This document shows, one piece after another, positions 11,719 through 20,700 of a stretch of 64,000 nt of DNA; the stretch's first letter is position 1, and each line of letters begins with the position of its first letter. The DNA lies in contig NZ_AP022600.1 of the NCBI RefSeq assembly GCF_010725885.1, forward strand, positions 1,550,001-1,614,000. The letters are read 5' to 3'. The notes under the pieces were generated by a model. The model was not told the DNA's origin, did no database searches, and saw only the letters and a program-made list of their open reading frames with translations. Source of the DNA: Mycolicibacterium tokaiense (GTDB lineage: Bacteria; Actinomycetota; Actinomycetes; Mycobacteriales; Mycobacteriaceae). Position numbers and translations under genes: made by a program.

Positions 11719-12030
11719 TCACGCAGGGGCGGCCGTGATGACCGTCCGCATGGGCGCGATGTCGGTGAAGGTGGGGATGTCGTCAGCGACGGCGGCGGAC
11801 TCGGGTGCCGCCAGCGCCCGATCCACACCTGCCCGATCGGCGAAGTGACACAGACACATCGCCACGACATCCGGCCCCGTCGCGGGATCCACGGCGTAGA
11901 ACACCTCGGTACGCTGCAGGCCGAACGGAGCCCAGGTTCGCTCGACCAGCGGGATATGGTGCGTGTCATAGGTTGTGCGGTCGAAGCGGCTGTCGGCGCC
12001 GCCAACATAGGTGACCATCAGAATGGACAT
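11719..12030 (-). CDS. EthD family protein
   Basis: 103 aa, typical length for a dimeric alpha-beta barrel EthD protein. Starts MSILMVTYVGGADSRFD and has the conserved pattern Tyr-x-x-x-His-(Ile)-Pro-Leu-Val (YDTHHIPLVERTWAPFG), then FYAVDPATG and MCLCHFAD. EthD proteins accompany monooxygenases or degrade small aromatics and ethers, but their chemistry is often unknown. The ATG at 12030 matches the family start. First gene after the MmyB-type regulator, 88 bp upstream of the AKR, so probably the promoter-proximal gene of the operon. Confidence 0.8.
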   Translation of the reverse strand: MSILMVTYVGGADSRFDRTTYDTHHIPLVERTWAPFGLQRTEVFYAVDPATGPDVVAMCLCHFADRAGVDRALAAPESAAVADDIPTFTDIAPMRTVITAAPA

Positions 12031-12076
12031 AGATGCACTCTCGCTTTCTGTTGTTGATGTTGTGACAAAGGCGATT

Positions 12077-12892
12077 TCACTCGGTGGCTGCCCACGCGCA
12101 GAGCACCGACAGGGACTCCGCACTGGGGGAACCGGGCGTTGCGTGGTAGACGACCAGCTCTTGCCCCGGGCTGGACCGTACGTCGAAGGTCTGCATCGTC
12201 AATGCCATCACACCGACCTCGGGATGGCGGAAGGTCTTGTTTTGCAGTGCTTTCCGCCGCGCATCGTGTCGCATCCACAGCGCAGCGAAAGCGGGGCTGC
12301 GCTCCAGCAGTTCATCGCGCACGGTGCGCAGGCGCACGTCGTTAGGGGCAAGTCCGAAGCCGTGCCGAAAGCTCGCCACCGCGTCCTCGGCCACCACCGA
12401 CCAGTTGCAGTAGAACGTCTGCGCCTCGGGATCGGTGAAGATCGTGTGCATCAAGTTCCGCGAGCGAGTCCACTGCATGAACATGGCATCGGCGATCCGG
12501 TTGCTGGCCAGCACGTCGAACGCCCGGTTGTACACCAGCGCGGGGTTGAACGGCCACATGTCGAGCAGATCGAGCAGTGCAGGGTCGACGCGGGTGCTGA
12601 CGCTCCCCCGTTCCTGGGGACTCAGCCCCGCCAGCCGGAACAGGTGCTCTCTGGCGTCATCCGACAGCTGCAAGACTGCTGCCAACGCGTCGATGACCTG
12701 TGGCGAGGGCCGTCGTTCCCGGCCCTGCTCCAGGCGGGTGTAGTAGTCCACGCTGACGCCGGCGAGAAGCGCCACCTCTTCTCGTCGCAGCCCGCTGACC
12801 CGGCGCAGTCCCTCGCTGGGGAGCCCCACCTCCCCCGGGGATACGTCGGCGCGGCGAGCTCGCAGATACTCGCCCAGACCGTCGGTGCCCAT
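12077..12892 (-). CDS. XRE-family regulator with MmyB-like ligand-binding domain
   Basis: 271 aa. The N-terminal helix-turn-helix is seen in GLRREEVALLAGVSVDYYTRLEQG (read as GLRREEVALLAG plus VSVDYYTRLEQG, residues ~36-59), diagnostic of this actinobacterial family. The C-terminal ~170 residues form the MmyB PAS-like pocket (WPFNPALVYNRAFDVLASN region, then RLRTVRDELLERSPAF, KTFRHPEVG and VYHATPGSPS), thought to bind a fatty-acid-like ligand. ATG 12892 is preferred over upstream in-frame starts because the domain begins there. It lies directly upstream of and codirectional with the EthD-AKR-SDR operon and is the likely controller of it. Confidence 0.88.
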   Translation of the reverse strand: MGTDGLGEYLRARRADVSPGEVGLPSEGLRRVSGLRREEVALLAGVSVDYYTRLEQGRERRPSPQVIDALAAVLQLSDDAREHLFRLAGLSPQERGSVSTRVDPALLDLLDMWPFNPALVYNRAFDVLASNRIADAMFMQWTRSRNLMHTIFTDPEAQTFYCNWSVVAEDAVASFRHGFGLAPNDVRLRTVRDELLERSPAFAALWMRHDARRKALQNKTFRHPEVGVMALTMQTFDVRSSPGQELVVYHATPGSPSAESLSVLCAWAATE

Positions 12893-13053
12893 GAACCGGA
12901 GCTTAGGTCCGCACCACGGGCCCATCCTGGTACTACCGCACCCTGGTAGGACCCCCGGCCGGATCAGGTCATCGACCCTCACACGGTCGATTCCATCGAT
13001 GAGCCCAGGGCCAACTCGCTACTATCCCCCCAGGCGAACATCGGGGGCCACGG

Positions 13054-14118
13054 GTGAACTACGTCGGCCAATGGTGGCGGCAGCCGGACCGCTATAAGTG
13101 GCTGTCCGAGTATCTGGCGACGCGTCGACTACTCGTCGCCGCACGCACCGTCATGACCGTCGTCAGTCTGATCCTGGCCGTCGCGGTGGTGTTGATCCCG
13201 TTCAGTCCCGCCGGCCAGCCCGGACCCGCGCAAGCGGTCGTCTGGGTGATCGGCGCCGGGTTCGCCGGGATGGCCCTCCTGTACGCCCGACGCTGGCCCA
13301 CCGCACGGCAATCGACGGCTCTGAGCATCGCCGGCAGCCTGGGCATCGCAGTGACCGCCCTGACCCCTGTTGACCCGCACACCGGGCTGTTGACCTGCTG
13401 GGCTTTTGTCGGACTCGCCGCCTACGTCGCGTCCTTCCACACTCCCAAGCTGCTCACCTTCACCGTCGGCGTCTCGCTCGGAACCGTCGCCGCGTGTGCC
13501 CTGCGCACCGGACTGGCCGGTGACGCACCGCTCGCTGTGGCTGTGTTTCTGCTGTCCACCGGTGGGCTGCTGACGGTGGCTTTCGGTGGGCAGATCCTGG
13601 TACGACTGGTGTGGAACGACGCGGTGTCCACCGATCCGCTGACCGGGCTGAGCAACCGTCGGGGATTCCGCCGGTCGGCACGCACCATGATCGCCGAGGC
13701 TGCCCGTCGTGGTTCGAGCAGTTTCAGTGTGGTGATGGTCGATCTCGACGGGTTCAAAAGTCTCAACGACACGCTGGGGCACGCCGTCGGCGACGAGGTG
13801 CTGGTCACGGTGGCCGCCACGCTGCGGGAGGTCTGCGGCCCCGGGGTGATCACCGCACGCGTCGGCGGCGAGGAATTCGTGGTCGCGCAGGCCTCGCCCC
13901 CCGGTGACATGGAGTTGCTCGCACGCCGACTCTGCGTCGCCATCGCCGCCAACCGTTGGGGCGTCACCGGCAGCCTCGGCGTCGCGGGCATCACCGTCCG
14001 CGACCTGGAAGCGGATCCGGGGACAGTGATCGAGCGCGTGGTCGCCTCGGCTGACATGGCGATGTACGAAGCGAAGCGCGCCGGCGGCAACCAGATCCGC
14101 CAGGCCACCGCCGCCTGA
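13054..14118 (+). CDS. Membrane-bound diguanylate cyclase (GGDEF domain)
   Basis: 354 aa. Residues ~27-190 contain about six hydrophobic helices of a sensory membrane region without a known sensor motif. The C-terminal ~165 residues are a GGDEF domain: STDPLTGLSNRRGF start, DLDGFKSLNDTLGHAVGD substrate-binding segment, and an intact active-site GGEEF (in ARVGGEEFVV). The RxxD inhibitory site expected a few residues before GGEEF is absent (REVC occupies that area), so product inhibition may be weak. It makes c-di-GMP from two GTP. GTG start; GGGGG lies upstream. The gene stands alone, divergent from the MmyB regulator. Confidence 0.88.
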   Translation: MNYVGQWWRQPDRYKWLSEYLATRRLLVAARTVMTVVSLILAVAVVLIPFSPAGQPGPAQAVVWVIGAGFAGMALLYARRWPTARQSTALSIAGSLGIAVTALTPVDPHTGLLTCWAFVGLAAYVASFHTPKLLTFTVGVSLGTVAACALRTGLAGDAPLAVAVFLLSTGGLLTVAFGGQILVRLVWNDAVSTDPLTGLSNRRGFRRSARTMIAEAARRGSSSFSVVMVDLDGFKSLNDTLGHAVGDEVLVTVAATLREVCGPGVITARVGGEEFVVAQASPPGDMELLARRLCVAIAANRWGVTGSLGVAGITVRDLEADPGTVIERVVASADMAMYEAKRAGGNQIRQATAA

Positions 14119-14259
14119 ACCGGATCCGGAGCAACCGGCTGCTATTTCGCGCGTGTTACGACTTCGGTCGCAGCGGCGCCAGGTCTTGCGCACCCGCCCC
14201 GGCAGGTCTACTTTTCGCCACTAAGCGATTTGTTAAGCACTCTTGAGCGAACAGAGAAC

Positions 14260-14904
14260 ATGCCTTCTGAATCCGCCATTGCTGTGACCGACGTGGACGT
14301 AGCGGCCCGCACCGTCCTCGGCGAACGGCTGCGGGCTGCCAGGGAACGCGCACGGATGTCCACCCGCGACGCCGCCGCCCGCGCCGGGGTCAGCGCGGGC
14401 TTCATCAGCCAGCTGGAGAACGGGAAATGCGGTGTCTCGGTTGGTGTGCTCAAACGGCTCTCCGCAGCAGTCGGGGTAACGGTGGCAGAGCTGCTGGCCG
14501 ACGAGACACCCTCTGCCAGAGCGGTTCTGCGTGCACACGAACGCCCAGTGTTCTCCAGCGACGGCGGGCTGAAGAAGTTGCTGCTGTCCCGCCCGCCGAT
14601 TCACCAACTGGAGGTCTACGAGGGCACGTTCGAGGTGGGCGGGTCCACCGGTCCCGAACCCTACGCCCACGACAACGCCCACGAACTGTTCTACGTGCTG
14701 ACCGGGCACATCGAGTTCTCGATCGGCCCTGACACCCTCACGCTCGGCCCCCGCGACAGCGTGGAATACCTGTCCTCGGTTCCACACCGGGCGGTGAACG
14801 TCGGTACCGTTGTCGCCCAAGCCATGTGGATCACGTCCCACTACACGCCACCACGTGACCCGAACCCCCTCTCGGGAGCTCCCGCACACCAGATGAAGGA
14901 CTGA
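14260..14904 (+). CDS. XRE-family regulator with C-terminal cupin domain (PuuR-like)
   Basis: 214 aa. An N-terminal XRE helix-turn-helix (RLRAARERARMSTRDAAARA region, then VSAGFISQLENGKCGVSV, residues ~25-65) joins a cupin_2 domain (~135-200) with HDNAHELFYVLTGHIEF. This architecture is that of PuuR and related sensors of polyamines or small metabolites. ATG 14260 is chosen; an in-frame TTG at 14230 is possible. Only 3 bp separate it from the amidohydrolase, so it is the first gene of the operon 14260-20694 and likely regulates it. Two TAAGC copies 12 bp apart (14222 and 14234) just upstream are possible half-sites. Confidence 0.85.
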   Translation: MPSESAIAVTDVDVAARTVLGERLRAARERARMSTRDAAARAGVSAGFISQLENGKCGVSVGVLKRLSAAVGVTVAELLADETPSARAVLRAHERPVFSSDGGLKKLLLSRPPIHQLEVYEGTFEVGGSTGPEPYAHDNAHELFYVLTGHIEFSIGPDTLTLGPRDSVEYLSSVPHRAVNVGTVVAQAMWITSHYTPPRDPNPLSGAPAHQMKD

Positions 14905-14907
14905 CCC

Positions 14908-16560
14908 ATGGCCACATCCCATCGCCTGCTGATCACCGGCGGCCACGTCTTCACCCCCGCCGGAATCGTCGAGGAGCCCGTGCTCATCACCGACGGCATC
15001 ATCACCGCGATCGGTCCGGACGCACTGGCCGAGACCGGCGCCACCGAGATCGACGCTGCCGGCGGCCTGGTCTCGCCCGGCTTTCAGGACTGCCACATCC
15101 ATCCGTACCACGCCGGCCTTGATATGAACGCCTGCGATCTCACTCCCTACTCCACCGCCGACGGCTACCTCACCCGGATCGCGGAGTACGCCGCCGACAA
15201 TCCCGAGCTCGAATGGGTCACCGGCGGTGGCTGGTCGATGGACTCCTTTCCCGGCGGGCTTCCGACGGCGGCAGCTCTGGACGCGGTGGTCGCCGACCGG
15301 CCGGCCTTCTTCCCCAACCGCGACGGCCACGGCGGCTGGGTGAACACCAAGGCCATGCAGATCGCCGGCATCGATGACTCGACACCGGACCCGTTCGACG
15401 GCCGGATCGAGCGAGACGCCGACGGACACGCCATCGGGACCTTGCAGGAAGGCGCAATGGGCCTGGTGGCCAAGCACATTCCCCTGCCCACGCAGGACGA
15501 CATGGACGATGCCCTACGGGTCGCCCAGCAGCAGCTTTTCGCCTGGGGCGTCACCGGTTGGCAGGACGCCATCGTGGGCGCCACCAACGACACCCCGGAT
15601 CCCCTTGATTCCTATCTGCGGGCGACGGCTTCCGGCGAGCTGAAAGCACACGTCGTCGGCGCCCTCTGGTGGGACCGAAACCGCGGACTCGAGCAGATCC
15701 CCGAGCTGGTGGACAAGCGCGCCCGGGCGCTGGCCGCCGGATTTGCCGCCACCACCGTCAAGATCATGCAGGACGGAGTCGCCGAGAACTTCACCGCGGG
15801 AATGCTGGAGCCCTATCTGGACGCCTGCGGGTGCCCCGGCGAGAACATGGGTAAGAGCTTCGTCGACCCCACCAGCCTCAAGGACATCTCCGTGCAGCTG
15901 GATGCTCTGGGCTTCCAGCTGCACTACCACGCCCTCGGCGACCGGGCGGTCCGCGAGTCACTGGACGCTATCGAGGCGGCCCGAAATGCCAACGGCGACA
16001 ACGACCTGCGCCACACCTTGGCCCACATCCAGGTGATCCACCCCGACGACATCCCCCGGTTCGCCGAACTCGACGTGGTGGCCAACATGCAGCCGCTGTG
16101 GGCGCGCCACGAAGACCAGATGGATCTGCTGACCATCCCGTTTTTGGGTCGGCGCCGGGCCGCCTGGCAGTACCCATTCGGCTCGCTGCACCGCGCCGGT
16201 GCGAAGTTGGCATCAGGCAGCGACTGGCCGGTGAGCACCGCCAACCCTCTGGAAATCCTGCACACCGCCGTCAACCGGGCGCCTGCCGGCGCCACCGGGC
16301 CGTCGGCGCTGCCCTTCCTGGGTGAGCAGGCCCTGTCACTGGCCGACGCTTTGATCGCGCACACCCTGGGCACGGCGTACCTCAATCACGACGAAACCCG
16401 TTCGGGCAGCATCGAGATCGGCAAGACCGGTGACATCGTGATTCTCGATCGAGATATCTTCGCCGCCCCGGTAGCCGAGATCGGTTCCGCCAGAGTGGTT
16501 TACACGATCATCGGCGGCGAGGTCGTCTACCATGCGGATTCGGCTCTGGTAACGGCATGA
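14908..16560 (+). CDS. YtcJ-type metal-dependent amidohydrolase
   Basis: 550 aa, typical of the amidohydrolase_3 (YtcJ) branch. The small beta-domain at the N-terminus is followed by the metal-binding HxH (CHIHPYHAG, residues ~70-78), the lysine region TVKIMQDGVAENF, HYHALGDRAVRESLD with the metal His, HIQVIHPDD, and SGSDWPVS with the catalytic Asp. The enzyme hydrolyses an amide, imide or N-acyl bond; the substrate is not predictable. ATGA overlap (16557) with potA and the shared operon with a polyamine-type transporter suggest an imported amide or N-acyl amine as substrate. Cytoplasmic: no signal peptide. Confidence 0.88.
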   Translation: MATSHRLLITGGHVFTPAGIVEEPVLITDGIITAIGPDALAETGATEIDAAGGLVSPGFQDCHIHPYHAGLDMNACDLTPYSTADGYLTRIAEYAADNPELEWVTGGGWSMDSFPGGLPTAAALDAVVADRPAFFPNRDGHGGWVNTKAMQIAGIDDSTPDPFDGRIERDADGHAIGTLQEGAMGLVAKHIPLPTQDDMDDALRVAQQQLFAWGVTGWQDAIVGATNDTPDPLDSYLRATASGELKAHVVGALWWDRNRGLEQIPELVDKRARALAAGFAATTVKIMQDGVAENFTAGMLEPYLDACGCPGENMGKSFVDPTSLKDISVQLDALGFQLHYHALGDRAVRESLDAIEAARNANGDNDLRHTLAHIQVIHPDDIPRFAELDVVANMQPLWARHEDQMDLLTIPFLGRRRAAWQYPFGSLHRAGAKLASGSDWPVSTANPLEILHTAVNRAPAGATGPSALPFLGEQALSLADALIAHTLGTAYLNHDETRSGSIEIGKTGDIVILDRDIFAAPVAEIGSARVVYTIIGGEVVYHADSALVTA

Positions 16561-17711
16561 GCGCCACCGACCTGACCGCGCACGATATCGCGACACCCAC
16601 GTCTACTCCCGCATCGGTCGAATTACGTTCATTGACCAAGGCATACGGGCCTGCCGTGGCAGTGGACAACCTGAGCCTGCAGGTGCAACCCGGTGAGTTC
16701 TTGAGCCTGCTGGGCCCCAGCGGATGCGGCAAGACCACCACGCTGCGCATGATCGGCGGGTTCGAATTCCCCGACGACGGATCCATCCAGATCTCCGGGC
16801 GCAACGTCGAGAATCTCCCCCCGCACAAGCGTCCGGTGAACACCGTTTTCCAGGCCTACGCCCTGTTCCCCCACCTGAAGGTGACCGACAACGTCGCCTA
16901 CGGTCTACGCAGGTCCGGGGTGGCGAAAAGCGAGATGGCCGGACGCGTGCGCCGCGCTCTGGATATGGTGCGGATGACGGCGTACGCCGACCGCAAACCG
17001 GCTCAGCTCTCCGGTGGCCAGCAACAGCGCATCGCCTTGGCGCGGGCACTGGTCAACCGTCCGGCCGTGCTGCTGCTCGACGAACCGATGAGTGCACTCG
17101 ATCGCAAACTGCGCGAGGAGATGCAGGTCGAGTTGAAGCTGCTGCAGCGCGAACTCGGCACCACCTTTGTCTTCGTCACCCATGATCAGGAAGAGGCCCT
17201 GTCGATGAGCGACCGGGTGGCCGTGATGAAGGACGGACGGATCGAACAGATCGGCACAGCCTCGGAGGTATACGACGCACCAGAATCCGCATTCGTCGCG
17301 GGTTTCATCGGTCGCCAGAACTCCTTCTCCGCCACGATCTCGTCGTTTGACAGTGCCGGGGTCAGCGTCACGACCGCGGGCCTGTCGCTGTACTCCTCGC
17401 GGCCGGTCAAAGGTGAAACGCCGGCAGCCGCCGGCGCCCAGGTGACGGCGGCCATCAGGCCCGAGTCCGTAGGTGTCAGCTCCGCGCAGTCATCGAGTGG
17501 CAGCGCCGCGTCGGACCCGCCGGTGAACTCCGTCTCCGGAACCCTGCTGGGGGTCTCCGAGCTGGGCCACAGCCTGCAGCTGGTGGTGCACACCGGCGGC
17601 GACGATCAGCTACTGGCCCGCCTGCCCCGGGCCGCCAATCCGCCCACCGAACTCGGATCGCCGGTGACCTGCTCCTGGTCCGCCGACGCCGTCCGGATCT
17701 TCACCTCCTGA
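16557..17711 (+). CDS. potA: Polyamine-type ABC transporter ATP-binding protein PotA
   Basis: 384 aa. Walker A GPSGCGKTT (residues ~53-61), Q-loop VFQAYALFPHL, signature LSGGQQQRIALARAL, Walker B LLLDEPMSALD and the H-loop FVTHDQEEAL are all intact. The C-terminal ~130 residues form a TOBE regulatory domain typical of the PotA/MalK-like class. ATG overlaps the amidohydrolase stop by 4 bp. It powers the permeases PotB and PotC encoded downstream. Members of this family carry spermidine, putrescine, or other cations and amino-acid derivatives; the exact cargo is unknown. Confidence 0.93.
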   Translation: MSATDLTAHDIATPTSTPASVELRSLTKAYGPAVAVDNLSLQVQPGEFLSLLGPSGCGKTTTLRMIGGFEFPDDGSIQISGRNVENLPPHKRPVNTVFQAYALFPHLKVTDNVAYGLRRSGVAKSEMAGRVRRALDMVRMTAYADRKPAQLSGGQQQRIALARALVNRPAVLLLDEPMSALDRKLREEMQVELKLLQRELGTTFVFVTHDQEEALSMSDRVAVMKDGRIEQIGTASEVYDAPESAFVAGFIGRQNSFSATISSFDSAGVSVTTAGLSLYSSRPVKGETPAAAGAQVTAAIRPESVGVSSAQSSSGSAASDPPVNSVSGTLLGVSELGHSLQLVVHTGGDDQLLARLPRAANPPTELGSPVTCSWSADAVRIFTS

Positions 17712-17735
17712 CCCCTGCAACGGAAAGAAACCCCC

Positions 17736-18881
17736 ATGGCACAGCAAGAGCCGGTGCGCGCGCTCGTTCCCGCCGCACTGCAGAAGTCCCTCAGCCGCCG
17801 CATGTTCCTGGGCGGCACCGCGGCACTGGGCGCGGGCGCATTCCTGGCCGCCTGCTCGTCGTCCTCCGGGGGAGGTGACTCTGCGTCGGGCACACTGAAC
17901 ATCTACACCTGGGGCGAGTACGACGATCCCGACGTGCTCAAGGAGTTCACCGCGGCCAACGGTCCCTCGATCACGCTGGACTCCTACGGCTCCAATCCGG
18001 AGATGATCGCCAAACTCAGTGCCGCCAAGGGCACCTCGGGTTACGACATCTGCGTCCCCACACACTCGGCGATCCAGCAGATGGTCAGCGGTGACCTGCT
18101 CGCCGAGCTCGACCACGCCAAGCTGCCCAACATGAAAAACCTCAATGCCAGCGTGGTCGACACCCCCTTCGATCCGGGCAACAAGTACAGCGTGTGCAAA
18201 GACTGGGGCTCAACGGGTTACGTGTACGACACCACCGTCATCAACCGCGAGCTGACGTCCTGGGCCGACTTCCTGGACGCCGCGCAGAAGGAAGCTTCCG
18301 GCAGTCTGTCGCTGCTGGAGGATCAGGGGGAGGTGGCGTTCACCTACTTCTACGCCAACGGTATCGACCCGAACACCACCGACCCCGCCAACATCGAGGC
18401 ATACCGGACGTTCATCATCGACAAGATCGCCCCCCACGTCCAGGCTTTCGAGTCCTCGACCAACACGTCGATCTCCACCTCGGCCCGGGCCCTGATCCAC
18501 TGCTGGAACGGCGACGCCCGGCTGGGCCTTCTCAACAACCCCGAACCCGAGCGCTACAAATGGGTGTGGCCCTCCGAGGGGGCGAACCTCTGGCAGGACA
18601 ACTGGGCCATCGTCAAGGGTGCGCCCAACGAGGAAGCTGCCTACCAGTTCATCAACTACGTCCTGGACCCTGCGGTGTCCCTGAAGGAACTGACCTACAT
18701 CGGCTACAACACCGGCATCGACGGGGTGGAGCAGGCGGCGACCGAGGCCGGCATCGAGCGGCCCGATCTGGTGTTCATCAGCGACGAGGTGATGTCGAAG
18801 CTCGTCTACAGCCAGATGACGTCGATGGACGGCACCATCATCGCCATCTATGACGAACTCAAGGCAGCGGCGGGCCAGTGA
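17736..18881 (+). CDS. potD: Polyamine-type ABC transporter substrate-binding lipoprotein PotD
   Basis: 381 aa. The N-terminus holds a twin-arginine-like SRRMFLGG followed by a hydrophobic stretch and the lipobox LAAC (Cys ~46), so it is probably exported and lipid-anchored. The mature part begins TLNIYTWGEYDDPDVLKEF, the hallmark of PotD/PotF family binding proteins, and has the C-terminal NYVLDPAVSLKELTYIGYNT pattern. 24 bp after potA with GGAAAGAAA as ribosome site; its stop overlaps potB by 4 bp. It captures the substrate outside the membrane. Confidence 0.92.
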   Translation: MAQQEPVRALVPAALQKSLSRRMFLGGTAALGAGAFLAACSSSSGGGDSASGTLNIYTWGEYDDPDVLKEFTAANGPSITLDSYGSNPEMIAKLSAAKGTSGYDICVPTHSAIQQMVSGDLLAELDHAKLPNMKNLNASVVDTPFDPGNKYSVCKDWGSTGYVYDTTVINRELTSWADFLDAAQKEASGSLSLLEDQGEVAFTYFYANGIDPNTTDPANIEAYRTFIIDKIAPHVQAFESSTNTSISTSARALIHCWNGDARLGLLNNPEPERYKWVWPSEGANLWQDNWAIVKGAPNEEAAYQFINYVLDPAVSLKELTYIGYNTGIDGVEQAATEAGIERPDLVFISDEVMSKLVYSQMTSMDGTIIAIYDELKAAAGQ

Positions 18882-19819
18882 CGGTGGTGGACGCCCCGGT
18901 GACCGCCGAGGCAGCACCGCGGAGCCGACCACGGCTGCCCGGCAGTCTCGGCGCCCTGCCGCTCGGCGCCTGGATCCTGTTCTTCTTCATCCTGCCGTTC
19001 GGCCTGGTCGTCTGGTACAGCTTCGGATACAAGCCGGGCATCTACTCCACCCACGCCAACGACATCCTCTCCCTGGATCGCTACAGCGAGGCCGCGTCGC
19101 CGACGTTCCTCGCGATCTTCGTCCGGACATTGAAGATCGCGGCGACCGGAACGGTGCTCTGCCTGCTGATCGCGTTCCCGATGGCGTACTGGATGGCTCA
19201 GAAGCTGACGTCGAAATGGCGCGGAGTGGTGTTGGCCCTGGTGCTCATCCCCTACTGGACGAACTTCCTGGTCCGCACCATCGGTTGGCAGATCTCCCTG
19301 AGCCCCACCGGTTTCGTCTCCGAGATATTGCAGTGGGCTCACCTCACCGACGACCAGCTGCACGTGCTGTACACCTCGGCGGCGGTACAGCTGGGCGTGG
19401 TGTACAACTACCTGCCGCTGATGATCCTGCCGCTGTACGTCGCCCTCGAGCGCCTGGATCCCCAGCTGTTGGAAGCCAGCCGTGATCTGGGTGGAACGGC
19501 GTGGAGCACGTTCTGGCACGTCACCTTTCCGCTGGCGGTGCCGGGTGTGACAGCGGGGCTGCTGCTGGTTTTCGTACCCCTGATGGGTGATTACATCACC
19601 CCCACCGTGCTCGGCGGCGCCAGCGGCAGCATGGTCGGCCAGATGGTGGCCGCGCAGTTCCAGAGCGCGCAGAACTGGGCCCTCGGGTCGGCGATGGCGG
19701 TGTTGCTGATGATGGCCATCTTCGGTACCAGTGCGGTGGTCGGTGGCGTGCTGAAAGTGTTGGGCCGCATCATGACTGCGCTGACATCGCTGTCACTGTC
19801 GACGAAGGAGACCTCATGA
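18878..19819 (+). CDS. potB: Polyamine-type ABC transporter permease PotB
   Basis: 313 aa with six predicted transmembrane helices. The N-terminal helix is in WILFFFILPFGLVVWYSFGY (residues ~28-47) and the EAA coupling loop is seen in LEASRDLGGTAWSTFWHVTFP (as EASRDLGGTAWSTF). The LVPYWTNFLVRT-like segment (LIPYWTNFLVRTIGW) is typical of PotB. GTG start in a 4-bp overlap with potD; the stop overlaps potC by 4 bp. Forms the channel with PotC. Confidence 0.92.
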   Translation: MTVVDAPVTAEAAPRSRPRLPGSLGALPLGAWILFFFILPFGLVVWYSFGYKPGIYSTHANDILSLDRYSEAASPTFLAIFVRTLKIAATGTVLCLLIAFPMAYWMAQKLTSKWRGVVLALVLIPYWTNFLVRTIGWQISLSPTGFVSEILQWAHLTDDQLHVLYTSAAVQLGVVYNYLPLMILPLYVALERLDPQLLEASRDLGGTAWSTFWHVTFPLAVPGVTAGLLLVFVPLMGDYITPTVLGGASGSMVGQMVAAQFQSAQNWALGSAMAVLLMMAIFGTSAVVGGVLKVLGRIMTALTSLSLSTKETS

Positions 19820-20694
19820 CGATCGCGGGGGCGCGGCGCCGGCGCAGGTTTGTTCTCGGCGACGCCGCCCTGACGGCATGGGGTCTGTTGGGTCTGGCTT
19901 TCCTGTTCTTCCCCATCGTGGTCATCGTGGTGTTCTCGTTCAACTCCGGCCGTACGCTGCAGGCGTTCGAGGGCTTCAGCCTCCAGCCCTACCTCGACGC
20001 GCTGGCCAATCCCGCCATCACCAACGCCATCTCGGTGTCGTTGGTCACCGCCGCCGGGACAGCAGTGGTGTCCACGGTGCTCGGCACCTTGGCCGGCATC
20101 GCACTCACCCGCCGGCCAGGATGGTGGGCGCCCGCTCTGCTCGTCCTGCTGGGTCTGGTGATGGTGACTCCCGAGATCGTCAGCGCCATCTCGCTGCTGC
20201 CCTGGTTTGTCAGCCTCGGAACCGACTGGGGTGTCGCATTTTTCAACGTCGGGCAGGTGCGTCTCATCGTGGCCAACTCGCTGTTCGCCAGCGCTGTCGT
20301 CACGTTCATCGTGCGTGCGCGCATGGCGGGGATGAACGAGGCTCTCGAGGAAGCGGCTGCCGACCTGTACGCCACGCCACTGCGGCGGTTCACCGACATC
20401 ACGCTGCCGTTGATCAGTCCCGCCGTCATCTCGGGGGCATTGTTGGCATTCACTCTCAGCCTCGACAACACCGTGGTGTCCTCATTCGTGTCGGTGGCCG
20501 GCTCCACGCCGTGGCCGGTGTACATCTTCGCCTCGCTCAAAGCGTCCCTGCGGCCGGAGATTGCCGCGATGTCGACCCTGATGCTCGCACTCACGCTGGT
20601 GGTGCTGGGCATCGTGGCGTTGATCCTGCGACGTGACCCGACCGGCGACGGCGGTGGCGCCTCGGGTCTCACCGGAGCGATGGTGGGGCGCTGA
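19816..20694 (+). CDS. potC: Polyamine-type ABC transporter permease PotC
   Basis: 292 aa, six hydrophobic segments. It has the PotC N-terminal helix ending in VFSFNSGRTLQAFEGFS and the EAA loop EEAAADLYATPLRRFTDITL (EAAADLYATPLRRF). ATGA overlap with potB. Last gene of the operon starting with the XRE-cupin regulator; the DUF1348 gene converges on it 6 bp downstream, with no clear hairpin terminator between them. Confidence 0.92.
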   Translation: MTIAGARRRRRFVLGDAALTAWGLLGLAFLFFPIVVIVVFSFNSGRTLQAFEGFSLQPYLDALANPAITNAISVSLVTAAGTAVVSTVLGTLAGIALTRRPGWWAPALLVLLGLVMVTPEIVSAISLLPWFVSLGTDWGVAFFNVGQVRLIVANSLFASAVVTFIVRARMAGMNEALEEAAADLYATPLRRFTDITLPLISPAVISGALLAFTLSLDNTVVSSFVSVAGSTPWPVYIFASLKASLRPEIAAMSTLMLALTLVVLGIVALILRRDPTGDGGGASGLTGAMVGR

Positions 20695-20700
20695 GCTAGT

